From Atrichornis clamosus (taxonomy: Eukaryota > Chordata > Aves > Passeriformes > Menuridae), in contig WBMZ01000199.1 in the NCBI GenBank assembly GCA_013400975.1, positions 1 to 64,000 on the forward strand: DNA of 64,000 nucleotides, in the 5' to 3' direction. Each line of letters starts with the position of its first letter. The stretch's first letter is position 1. The translations under genes and the position numbers were made by a program. Positions 40,801 through 53,247 of this stretch are shown here, piece by piece. The notes beneath the pieces are model-generated. The model was not told the origin of the DNA. It saw only the letters and a program-made list of their open reading frames with translations, and searched no databases.

Positions 40801-43800
40801 AAAGTGCTTATTCAAAAGAAGTATGAGAAGACAGAATCAAATTTTGTATCTATTCAGGCACAGGGTTTTCACTTGTTCCATCTAAGAAATATATCCGGCA
40901 AATGTAATTCAATATAAACACAGTAATTCATTATTAAAAGAGTTTATTGTGTGTTTTATTGTGAACTAAGCACTCTTCATATTGCCAAGATCCAGAAAAC
41001 CAGGCAGACATAAATAAGATCCACCCTTCTTTCCTGCCAAAATATAAAACATTTCAGTACAGAATTCCAGAATAAAACACCGAGTACAAGTTTATGTGCT
41101 GTTCAAGGGTTCGAGAAACTCAGCATATTCTGTCTTCGTGATCATTGCGCATTCCCTTCCTTGCTCCCACACACACCTGGCCTTCCACTAACTTGGCAAT
41201 GGCATCATAGCCTCTCACCTTCGGCTGACGACCATGCTCCTAAGAGCAGGCTTAAAGAACAACATACTACCACATTCCTTATGGGTTTGTGTTTAAATTA
41301 AGAGAGCCCTATGCTTCACATTTAACATCACCTTTGCAGTTTTTCTCTCTCTGCATTAGCAGATGACAATGGTTTCATTTCTTATTGTCAGATCATTTCA
41401 TGAGCTATATCTGTACTATTCATATAATTATTGTACTGAAGACAGAACAATTTAAATATATCATGAAACAAATATAAATTTCTTATAAGTTTTTCACTAA
41501 CACCACCAAATATTTAAAGCAACTGAGCCATTAGTCACACAGAGAATTGCACAGTAATGGGTATTTCACTTGTGACAACCTACAGATTCTAGGCAAGAAT
41601 AAATCTCCTTTCTCTAGCTGTATACAAGTTAAATTTCTTATGCTGAAAGTTTTCAAAGTAACAGCTATTTTTGTCCTAAGAATACAAATTATATGAGTGA
41701 AAGCCACTACAGTCCAAACTAGAGGCTTGCCAGAATCAACTATCTTTTGAAGCTATGGTTTGTTTGTTTGCTTGTTTTTGTGGGCTCTTTCATCAGCTGT
41801 TATAGAATTAAAGGATTCATCTTGATCATTCGGCATGTATACTTTGGAGGATGGAGAAGGAGAAGGGAGATCCCTGAAGTTTGAGAGCTGCTGTTCCGTT
41901 TAACTTGGAAATGCCATTGCTACTGACAGTTGCCACCTCATATCACAAACCAAGGCCAACAGAAACAGTACCAGAGGCTTATGCCTGCAAGGACAAAATA
42001 AGCTCTTTTCCTCAAAAAAGAGATGTGTCTATCTAGGCAAGTATGATAGAGAGGATTGAGGTAGAGACAGAAACTGCATTTAAAAGACAAACAACACATA
42101 TACTAAAATCTTGCAAACAAAAATCTTGTCTGAAGAAAATGGGCTGCTGTCTGTCCCGTCTCTGCCCGAAACTGAACTTCCCATGATTTAGTACAGAAAC
42201 ACTTTAGATATGTCTTGTCTATTTAGTAATCACTTCACTAGCAAAGCTTTCTAAAAAAACCCAAAGACAAACACACAAGACGCAAACAACCCTAATCAAA
42301 ACCCTTCACATTCAAATGCTGATTAAAAAATAAAATCTCACCTCCAACCCCCAAATCAAACTAATTCTTGGCTCAAGTTCCTAAATGGAACGCACTTAGG
42401 TCTTTCTCACTGGGTATGACACAGGCAGAAAGAAGGAGGAAAAGCTAACTGAACACAAAGTACACATCAGGCATTAAAATTAAATTCAAAGGTGAGCTTA
42501 TGAGGACAGTTAAAAGGCCAACATTGTTCTCAGTCCCTGAAGTTATGATCAGCAACAGCCTAACAATGTAGATAAGGTAAGTGGGTAAATGGACTCAAAC
42601 ATATGTGCTTTTTTGCAAGCATATGTGGTACACACCTGTATATTAAAGTATCACCAGCTGCAATGGCCATTCATAAAGAGTAATTCATATAAATGTGGCA
42701 TCTGCCTTTTGGTTGCTGTTAGAGAAAGAAACATTACCAAAAGAACCATCCTGGACCCCATACCCTGAACAGAGAGAAAAAATAATATATGTGGTAGCAA
42801 GACAAAAAAAAAATCCCCTGAACCTTCCCTGCCTCCCTTGAGTGTTACAAAATGTTCTACCTTAGTAAGATCAATAGGATAAACACAATACCCCAGTACT
42901 CTAATCAAAAGAGCTATTTTAAGTATACCAAGAGCAGCACATCCAAGAGTTGTACAGCCTCTCAGGTCACAGGCTGCAGAGGTAATTTATCCACCAGGCC
43001 ATGAGATGTTGATGCATTTCTCAGATAAAGGACTGCCACCAAATTAATTCTAAAAAATGGATCACTCATACTTTCATTCTGCAAGGGTTCCCAGAAGTGA
43101 CATAAAGGACTTAATAATGTTCAGAACTGACTGGCCTTTGTCAAGCTGATAAATTTGAATGTCTTTGCCACCCATAAGTACATTTTTCATTCAAAGTTTA
43201 CAGTGATTAAACTTTTATGTTCTTTGTATGTGCAGCATAGATTATCATCCTACTTGTACACAAATCTGTATTTAAAATTTCCATTGTTTCTCTCAATAAA
43301 ATAATCAGTTTAATATGTGATTTTTTTTTTTTATTTACCTTGCAAATCAGCATTAGCTTACATAAATCAGCATTAACTTCCAAAATCTGGGTTTGTTTGG
43401 TAACTTCAGCTAAATAGTTACCAGGAACCACCTCAGACATAATGAATTGTTTTTATACCTAGACAGATTTCTTTTCATTTTTTAAAATACTGTAACAGGG
43501 CAGGCTCCAGTTAAAACCTGGATGCTTCAGCAAAAGCTGAGTGAAGCTTATCCAGGGTATGACTCCAGACTTCCCTGCAGTTACATCAAGTAACCCATCA
43601 GTAATGCCTGACGCTGGGGCACACTATTAAAACTTTTAAAAAGTCAGATTCAGCAATGTTTTTTTAATTAGGGAAAAAACAGTGCAAAATTATATAATGA
43701 CCTATATTCAGCAGGGGAATAGTGAGATTAATCAAAATGTCAAAGATGTACAAAAGATGCATTAAAACAGAAAACCTATATGAAGTACGAAACATTTCAC

Positions 43801-44879
43801 AATAATACGATCTATGGCCCTCAGTCCAGTAACTGCTTTGCAAACACTGCACACTCTCAGACAAGTAAATCACATGCACAGATTAGTTACCAAGTGCAGA
43901 TGAACACACGGCATCTGAGATACATTAAACCTCCTCTACAAGAAACTGCAGCCGAACTGTACGTCTAGCACATTTGAAACATTTGGTGTTCTTGTGTGAA
44001 TGGTGTCCTTGGAGGCACCAAGCTCTATTCCCTTTTTAAATTTGAAAATACACATCCCCATTTCCCACAGTAATTACCACAAATGAATGGTAGTTCTCAT
44101 TTCATCATTTGCACAGTGATTCCAAGGAGCAAAAGACACTTGTAGTGTTTTCAACTATCAACCATTTATTCCCATTACTTACTTAGAAGAAATGCAAGTA
44201 GTGTAAGGCTAAAAGATTTCCACTCCAGTAAACAGAAAACACAGATGCCTGTCTGGAGGAATTCTTAGTATTTTTCATCACCCATTTAAGGCATATACAT
44301 ATCAGTATAGAAAACCAATACATGCACAAAGTCTTCAAGTATTAGTTACTGCCTTAAAATATAACAAGAGCAGGTTTTCCTACAAGCCATTTTGAGAGAA
44401 GGTTAAAGAAGTATGCAACATATGTTTCAGTGAGCTCTAGAAGGGTGTATTAATATATTCTGCTCACAGGAGCTCCTGTTTTGCATCACATCCACTCAAG
44501 TGTTTGGGGCTATACCCAACTTGAAGGAGATGAGACACTGAACAGACCAAGGACTGTTCCAAGTCTTTGCAGTCCAGGGTTGGGGGATAGAAGAATTAAT
44601 GAGGAAATGAGAAAAAAGCAGATGGTGCGGCAGTGCTTCTCCCTGCATATCTGCCACCTCAAGCGGTTTCTATACAGGCAAAGCCCTAGGGCCCCACCTG
44701 GTAGACATATAATTACCCTAAATGTGCACTTATGTTTCATTACACCTTAACCATCACTATGCACACTGATTACAAGTATCAATCCATTTCATTTTCATAC
44801 ACCTCTGCGGTTGTACAGCATTCAACTGTGAAAATTCAGCACTCTCGTCACTTCTAAAACAAGGCCCATGCTGATAAAC

Positions 44880-45300
44880 AGCAGTGGGCAAATTATTTGT
44901 CACTCTGTAGGGTGCCAGCAGGGTTTGATAAGGATGACATCACTCCCATTTTACCAATAACAATGACACTAACAAGAACATGTAATCAGCAAGCCTCAGT
45001 GCTTGGTCTAGCTGTGGCAGGTGCAACTTTTTTTATGCTGTAAATAAGCCAGCCAGCATTAGCTTCCAGCACAAGTACAAAACTATTTATTTTATCAGAA
45101 TGTTAAGCAGAAGTTGGCTTCCATAAGGCACTGCAGCTGCTGTCGCTGCTTCTACAGATGCTTTCATTAATTTTATCAAGGACATACTGAAGTAAGTGCT
45201 TGATCAGCACAATGGCTATTTAGGAACAGCTGGAGAAATGAAACAATTAACTTAAGCAGACTATGAAAGCCCAAAATGCAAATTAAAATAATAAAATATT
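44880..45300. promoter_or_regulatory. Enhancer-like unique block (possible conserved noncoding element)
   Basis: This is a mixed-composition, repeat-free stretch with several clean transcription-factor words. They are CRE-like TGACATCA (44935-44942), SOX-type AACAATG (44959-44965), E-box CAGCTG twice (45134-45139 and 45227-45232) and a perfect POU octamer ATGCAAAT (45276-45283). It has no open frame of note. Introns of CDKAL1 lie in the neighbourhood of SOX4 in vertebrates and are known to hold long-range elements. Applying that here is inference. Confidence 0.3.
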
Positions 45301-47814
45301 TTTAATCCATTTAAATACATGTAAAAATGAAGCACAAAGCTTTATAAAGCAAGAGTTGCAGTGGGGATAGGGAAGGGGCTAGAAAAGAAAATAAAATCTC
45401 TAACTTTATTATGTCTAAATAAAATTCCTGTAACCTTTAAAATTATCCATGTCTTAACATTATAATACTCTCTTAATGTACTTTAAAATTAAGTTATAAT
45501 GAAAGATATTGCAGTTTATAATAATCAAGCATGAAAAGGACTTTAAATCCTTAGAGAACTTTCATTTTATTATTTGCTGTAAAGAGATATTTTGCCACAG
45601 GGGACTAAAAATTTAAAAATGTTATTTGTTTTATGACACCTTTACTGCTTGGAATACTTAAAGTACCAAACACTGTACTCAATACATAAGATATAAATTA
45701 TGTTTTATTTCTTCTTCTTCAGAAAAGACCCTTATATTGTTCTCTAACAGAGCATTACAAAAAACTCACTTGCCTACTCCGCCTTATTCAAACTGTCACA
45801 AGGCCTGGTTGATTAAACCTCAAAGAAAATTTCTATCCCTATGTTTGCAAAAAACTTTTCACCTAACAGTGGAAGCTGAGTAGCTGAAGTTACACCTCTC
45901 TGCACCTTCAGGGCTGTCCGGTTACCACTCCTCACATTTTGGGAAGAACAGAAACAGAGAAAATAATGCCAGTTTTATTACCTTCGCTGTTTCTGCTCTG
46001 GATACTTAAGGGTTTTCTGCAACACCACTATTCTGTCTCATTGCTGCAGCCAGGGAGAAATACAGGCAGATACAGGTTACTAGCATATTCACAAAGAAGG
46101 AAAAATAAACAGTCATGGGGAATGGTAAAAATAATAGAGCGTATTCTTCACAGAGGAAAATCTGGTGCAGGACAACAATAATTATTTTTACACAAGTGCT
46201 CTGGGTAATTTTACTCAAGTCAGCTTAGCTGGATGTGCCTGCTGCAGATGTGACAGACCACCCTAGACACTGCTGTCTTCAGTAGGGAGTATGGTGGTGG
46301 GGAGCTGCAGCAGGCATGCCCAAAGAGATCACTGCTACGGTGGTGTGAGTAATTTTTGTCCAGACATGCCACTACACCCAGGAATGATAAGAAGCTTCTT
46401 GTATGGATGACAGAAAAAATCTACTCTATTTGCAGAAGCTGGAAAGCACTAAAGGAGGAAGAGAAGTCTGCTACACCCTTCCAGTGTTTGAATGCACTTG
46501 ACATTTACAAGGTTTAGAAGAAAATGTATTTATTCTCAGTAATTAACTGAAGTAGTCTGCAAGTACATGTATTTCCAGCGAACATGAAATATCCCTTCAT
46601 GGATTAACTACAAGGTCTTCAAAAAACCCAAAGTTTCTGAGCAGGAATGTCTTCTCTACTGATAATGAAACTGAACTTCCTTGAACTCTTCATTAACCCT
46701 TCTTCTTTTATATTCTCTAACCAGAAGCTCTACTTACTAAGCTTTGCTATGATAAAATGTGTTCTACACAAAGTTCTGTTCATGTCATGTGTGTTTAAAT
46801 AACAGTACTCAGCACAGCTGAAGAAGAATCACATACTAATATAACATTAGCTTGTGTGAATAATGCAGCCCACCCAAATTTTAGTTTAAATACCTAAAAG
46901 TAAGCTATTTGAAGAGTATTACATGCTACTTGCATTAGACAGATCTCTGTTAAATGAGTGCAATGAGTATTTGTAGCTTTCTTCCAGTGAGACTCTGCAG
47001 GCTAAAAATTAAATTGTTTTAAAAGTGCTACTACTAATGTTCAACTCTTGTTCAAAAAGTATGTCAGCTTACTATTTATCCAAACTCAATGAAAAGGCCT
47101 ACTTTGTAATGAGGAGGATTCCTAAGGTGCAGCCAAAAAGAAATTGGGGGGGAAAAAAAAAAAGGCCACTGGAGAAATTGTATTTTCCTGCTCTGCAGAG
47201 TAATCATACAAATTAAAAATCATATAGATTTTATCTATAAAAAACAAATTCTACTTCGATATACACACATCTATCAAGCTCTCCAAACAGCTTAATTTCC
47301 TTAACCATTACCTGTTCCTTTCCTTAGCTAATTTGGAAATTTGTGATGTTTTTACCACATACCAAAGTAGTCTATATTCTGGTGAGCTAACCGCAAAACA
47401 AGCCTTCAAAAAACCTAGTTAAGGGAGAATACTTAGTCTACTCCCAGAGAAGGAAGATCTAAACCAAATGCCCCTTCTTGCTCCACTTGGGCACTATTAC
47501 GTAGATGGACAAGAACTGCTTTCTCAAACCATACAGACTCTTCAAAGGTGACACAGACAACTCATATTTTGCCTTTAAAATTTACAAAAAAAATGTCTCA
47601 CACATTTCTGGGTCTGGTTTGGCACAACCACAAAATTTCACTTGTGATATTTAGAACAGTACACATTAGTTTTCTAAAGTCACTCAGGTGTTGCACCCCA
47701 TGCAGTAGAGCATTATAATCCTGAAACAATACAAGTAGTTTAACTAGCCTGAGATCCATTTAGGAAATCAGGCAACAGGCATGCTTAACTAAAGATGACT
47801 GAAAGGATGTTGGG

Positions 47815-48015
47815 CCATGACAGCTACAATCATTTCAATATCTAACACTGTGTTAACTTTCAGATCTATGCGCAGGGATGTACAATTGATGCCTCCATAA
47901 GAAGGAAACCATTACAGAGATTGCATTCTCCCTCGATCGTTCCAGGAAACTCTGCTGTTATGCAATGGTTATTGGAAGGTTAACATCTGCCATTATATGG
48001 AAAGATAAAACCTGA
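47815..48015. promoter_or_regulatory. Mixed-composition unique block, possible noncoding element
   Basis: About 200 bases of unusually even composition include CTCCCTCGATCGTTCC (a rare CpG pair), CCATTATATGG (a CArG-like SRF word near 47991) and a palindromic GGTTAAC. There is no open frame of note. The call rests on texture only. Confidence 0.15.
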
Positions 48016-49199
48016 AAAAAGAGGCAAACTTTCAGGCTTGGAGAGGTCCCTTTTTTTCCATGATCACTTCATTGCTTACCACAATTTGGTAAGAAGTAGA
48101 TCTGGCAGATTTTGCTAAAACTTATATTCTGAGGAAACCATTTAGCCATTTTCATAACAATAAATATGTGCTCAGGTTAAGGAAAGAGATGCTTTCAAAA
48201 TTTCTTTTTTCTCTTCATTGTGACATCAGCAGACAATTTAAGTGTTTTAATTTCAAAAGCTTAAGGCACCAAATATAAAACTGACACCATTTAGCTTGTC
48301 CTCCACAACAGAATTAGACAGATGAGCCAATATCCATTTCACAGTGAAATTCAGTGCTAAAGGAGTTTATGCACATGCAAGTCAGCAATCCACATAAATG
48401 TAACACATGGGTCTGCTGCAGTGTTTCAGTAAAAATACATTTGTTACACCTACTCCACATTTTCCTACCCCTCCAACATAAGACCTGAACTTATTTCTAA
48501 AATAAGCTGGATTAGTATTTTACCATCATTTTTTAAATTCATTTCTGAAGCAGGAAAAATAAATTGCAAAAGGAAAGAAAGCAATATCCACACATGAAAA
48601 ACATGATTTGTACTACAGTATCCTGTAAGTAATGACATGCTTTTCATGTCCTTTGCACTTGGTGTATATCCAGCATATAAGGCATCAATTTTTTGTCACC
48701 AGCATGACAGCTTCTGATAAACTATTTTCACAGCGAAATAAAAAAATAAAATGCTTCTGCTAAGAAGTTTCCAGTGAACTGATATACATTAAACTCAGAA
48801 CTAAAAATTGATATAAAAATACTTTCTAGACAATCTGAAAAAAAATCTATGTGTACAGAAGTACATGAAGTTCATAGTTTACTACGTAAATACAATTTTT
48901 CAAGTTGTGTACAGTATCAATGCAACACTTACAGACCTTCATCACTATCATCCACTAATACAAAAGACTGAAAGAGTCATAAAAATAAGCAATGGATTTT
49001 GTTACAAGCATAAACTCTCATCACGTTTTTTTACTAGGAATCAAGGCTAAAGAAATGATTTCTGTGTGGAAATAATTAAATGTATACAAGATTTGATTTC
49101 TCACCTACAAAGCAAATAAGCACTTAAGCATTTTAATGTAGCAAAAAGTTCAAGGTTCTTGAATATTTTACATTAGATCCACTCTCCCCTTTTGATCTG

Positions 49200-49626
49200 C
49201 TAAAAGTCAGTTCTGCAAAAAATTTGAGAAAAAAGATCCCTGTCCAGAATGCCTAGCAGCATGGCCATAGAGTATAAACACTTTCCACTTAGAGTACCTC
49301 TGATATTTGACAGCTCTATGAGCACTTGAACATCATTTATCACGTTTATTTTTAATAGTTCTCCCTGGGCACAGCTGTTTTGGATGCCAATCTTCTTTTC
49401 TTTCGCCTCCTGTAAATATTTGAAATAGCTATTCATTAACAGTTGCATATTTATTCGGCACAGTTGTACTTCTTGTGAACTGGAAATAGCTTTTATTTTT
49501 CTCTCCCTATCTTTTGGCTGATCTGAAAAAAGCCTGCTGTTTAGGTTCAATCTGTCAGGATTTAAATTATGCTCCAGCTGAGAGCTAATCAAGGGTATCT
49601 GACCTGGTTTACAAATAAACTAGGAA
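49200..49626 (-). other. Unique block with 130-codon open frame, possible conserved element
   Basis: The minus-strand frame runs from a stop near 49626 to a TAG at 49200. It contains no ATG at its 5' end: the first usable start would be TTG, and the first Met is well inside (Q-L-C-R-I-N-M). The predicted peptide is of mixed, protein-like composition (charged K/R/E patches, then I-N-D-V-Q-V-L-I-E-L), but I recognise no domain. There is no convincing acceptor at its left end; an A-rich tract lies upstream on that strand instead. In this much AT-rich sequence a few frames this long are expected by chance. A conserved noncoding element is an equal possibility. Confidence 0.2.
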
Positions 49627-52600
49627 CGAGAGCATTATTTTTTTCCTTTTTTTTTTTTTCCTTTAGGGTACTGGGCCCATATAAGAAAACAAATCATGAA
49701 CAGGTCACAAATACAGTTACCCTAAATTAAAACAGAAACAACTGCTCCTCATGGGCATCTTTCTAAAGGTTCTTGAGTATTCTCACTGACAGTTTTTCTA
49801 CCTAGCTTATGTGCAATATTTGAATTTCAGATTTCAGTACTTTTGCACAATGTACACAGTATTAAAAAGGCATGTATTTAAGCTATCAAGACACCCTGGT
49901 GGGCACATCAGGAGTCCTACATATCTGTACAAATCATAGCTTTTATTTTCATGGGGTGATATTGTAGGAAAAAAAATTGTGTCATTCATCATGATTGCTC
50001 CTAATCTATTTCCACATACAATCAAGCTGTGCATAAAAGCCATCTCCCTAATATCTGAACTCACCAAGTTGTACAAAACTCTTAAGAAGTGCATTTTAAG
50101 ATCTATTTTCTTTGGATTTAGACTAGAGAGGCCACAGACCTCCCTAAAATGTACCGGTGCAAATTGCACCTAAATTATCACTTCTGTAGCACATAACAAC
50201 AACAGCAAATTTTTGAACGTCAGATGCTTGTACACATGAGAGCATTTTAAGACAGGAAAAACTGCAGCCATGCCTTGTCTAATGAAAAGAACCCCTAATG
50301 CATCCCTACAATATAACTCTCTTCCTTCAAAAGGCTGCTAAAGCTGCAGAATATATTTTGTTTAAACGAAGTGTTGATCAACCAGTTTGACTTTGTATTA
50401 AATGCTATGAATAAGGCCAGGACAGCATGAAGGAGGTGTTTTCTTCTACCTAGTGCTGTCCTGTTAATTCATGAGCAATCACAATCACTTTAGCATTACG
50501 TCTAAAGCTGACAACAAAATATTTTAAGACATACTGACTTTTGTCTTAATATAGTAGGAAATACTCGAGGAAAGGAAAAAAAAAAAGAAGGGACAACAGT
50601 TAAATATGAGAGAGATCCATCTAATCTCTAGGACCAAGCATCCAAATTTATTTTTTATAAGGTATCTTTAGTATTCTCTCAACATTCTCTCCCTGTTGCA
50701 ACTGGGCTCACCACCATCCGGAGTTTTACTCTCACTATGACTGCACTGAATACAGCACAAAAGATTAGACAATTTCTTTTTATAACTTACACTTGTTTAC
50801 ACTTGAGGTATGCTGTGCGTTGAGTTGCTTGATGTTGAAGTCTCTTGCTTCTGTGAACTGCACCTTTATCATTTAATCACGTTACACTTTTAAAGGTCTT
50901 TGGAAGAAAGTTATCTCAGATCAAAAACAGCTCTTAGTCTCCTATTAAATTAATCTTGGAAGTTGCAATCTTATATTAGCATTAGATATGGAGATGACAC
51001 GGCCTTGAGTCACAGTGATATGGCACAATAAACCAACAGGATCATCAACACTGCAAAACTCAACCTTCACATGGAAGGTAAGCCCTCATTGCAAAAGGTG
51101 ATAGAGAACAATAGTAACAGGATAAGGCACACTTTATCTAAAGTAAACTGGGGGAAATTAGTGACTTACTGAAATACAGTTTAAGAATAGCCATGAGTAA
51201 GACTTGTCAGTTTAGCCTGGAGTCTTCTCCCACAGGATGCTTAGTGGAGAGTATACATACAGGCAGCATAAATTATTTGCTGAATACTCAGAAAATTGCA
51301 ACACTCCCTGTAAGATTTGTTATTATGTAAAGAAATTGGATTCTTCTTCTGTGCATCTGTTCTATTTCTTCCAAATGCTTGAACTTCCACTATGTCCCAT
51401 GCTAGGGGGTTTCTCAACTTTTCTCAACTGCATTATGAGATTAAGAATCCCATGACAATTTGTTCTGAACCTGGCCTTTGCTAGCTTCACTTAATGCCCT
51501 GAAACCTGGTATGGGTTGAGATATCCAGCACTGATGTTCATTTTAAGAAGCAGTTAGCACATCGGTCACCTTGCAGTAGAAGGGGTAGTCGGGCATGCAT
51601 GACATGACTCACTTAACCCATGAACAAAAATGCAGAAAGGTGTCGTGCAAACTTTATGCTGAGAGATCTTTGTTCTGTCATAACTCCTATTCTTCGAAAG
51701 ATCTCTCCTTTACATCCCCGCAGCAAAGAAAGAAGTTAGCAGAAGGTATCATCTTGAGTAAGTCCCGTGAGTAGGATGTTTCAGTGACACAGAATGTTCC
51801 TACACTTGTTCCTACAGAAGGCCAAGCTATCCAGGAGGAGACTATTTACCAAGTGACTAAAGGAATCTTTGCTGCATTCTGATAAATTACCTTTGGACAC
51901 ATTAAAGATGAGCTATACTGCACTGGGTAGGTGCCTTGTGCAACACAGTGCATTAGATTTGTTAAATTAACCATTTGGATTGGGGTCACCATATCTGTTT
52001 AATAGTAGAAAAGGCTCATGATATTTTCACAAGAGCTATGGAAAGCTCCAAGTAACTTGCCGCAGCATTATGTGCAAAGCTGACTATGAGAATACCCTTA
52101 AAATGTTCTGAAAGTATTTCTAGTTCAGGTTTTACAAAATCAGCAGTAAATACATTAGCAAAATATGTATTATGAAAAAAATAAAACAAATTTCCCATAG
52201 CTGAACAAATATTTACAAGGAGTGAAAAAAATCCAATACCTCCATGTTTAAGAAGCCACATAAACCAAACTATTCAAACAAAATTAAAGAGAAACATTTT
52301 TCCCCCCTGAAAATAAGTTTTATTAAAAAGATATACCATGCTTTAATTTCAACTGTTTTTAAATTCAAGACTAAATACACACAAAACCAACTTAATCTGC
52401 CTGGTAAAGAGTTAACTACTGGTTGTGGGATTGCCAAACCTTGTGGTTTACACTGTTTCAAATAATGCAAACTTTGCAAAAATACATCTTTAAATAAAAT
52501 TAACAAGCAAGCAATGCTATCCAGCTTTTCTCTGCTGCTGTTCCACTAAATAAGCATAGAAAGAATACAACATACACTACTCTTGTATAAAATAAACACA

Positions 52601-53169
52601 TTTCCAAAAGAAAGAAAAAAAAATTTCAAGCAAACATCAGATTGATGAGCTCTTCTGAAAAAGCCACAAATGAGCCAAACATTTTGTTAAAAAGCATGAA
52701 GCCTAGAGGGTGTTGCAACCCTCTCTTTCCCCCTTCCTCAGTTAAGCTGGAAGAGGTATCTCATGCCTTTGGAAGATGAGAGAAGACACCCCAGCATCCA
52801 GGCCCAGTGTCCCAGTGTGTCCAGTATTACATGAATTTTTGTGGGACCATTTCTTGCTGCACAAGCCAGTTAAAGTGGCATACGAAACCGTAGCTCAGGG
52901 ATGAGAGAGAGAAGCTTGGGCAGATCACCACATCTAGTTTCCCTGACATTCCTCCAGCCCCTTGCTCCAAAGGTCTAGTTCCATCAGGACACTGCAGAAT
53001 TGTGGTACTTCTATAATGTCAGCATCTGGGAAGATTCAACTTATATCACTTACTAATTGACGTTAGTCACCCTTTGAGGTTTCCAAAAATACATTCAATT
53101 TTACCCCAGATCAGTACTCCGGCCTGATTCATACAAGGAACACTCTCCCAGCAAGAAAGCAGGTGGCCT

Positions 53170-53247
53170 GAGGAAAGGAGGGGGAAAAAAAAGAAAAGGG
53201 GGGGGGAGGGGGGAGGATGGATGAGGGAGGAAAAAGGGGAAGAGATG
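53170..53247 (+). repeat. Polypurine tract with long G runs
   Basis: Nearly 80 bases are almost pure A and G. They include a run of nine G (53198-53206) and a run of six G (53208-53213), plus shorter G3-G5 runs on both sides. Four or more G runs within a short span meet the usual G-quadruplex pattern on the plus strand, and a mirror purine run could also form a triplex. The RNA made from the minus-strand gene carries the C-rich complement. Confidence 0.85.
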
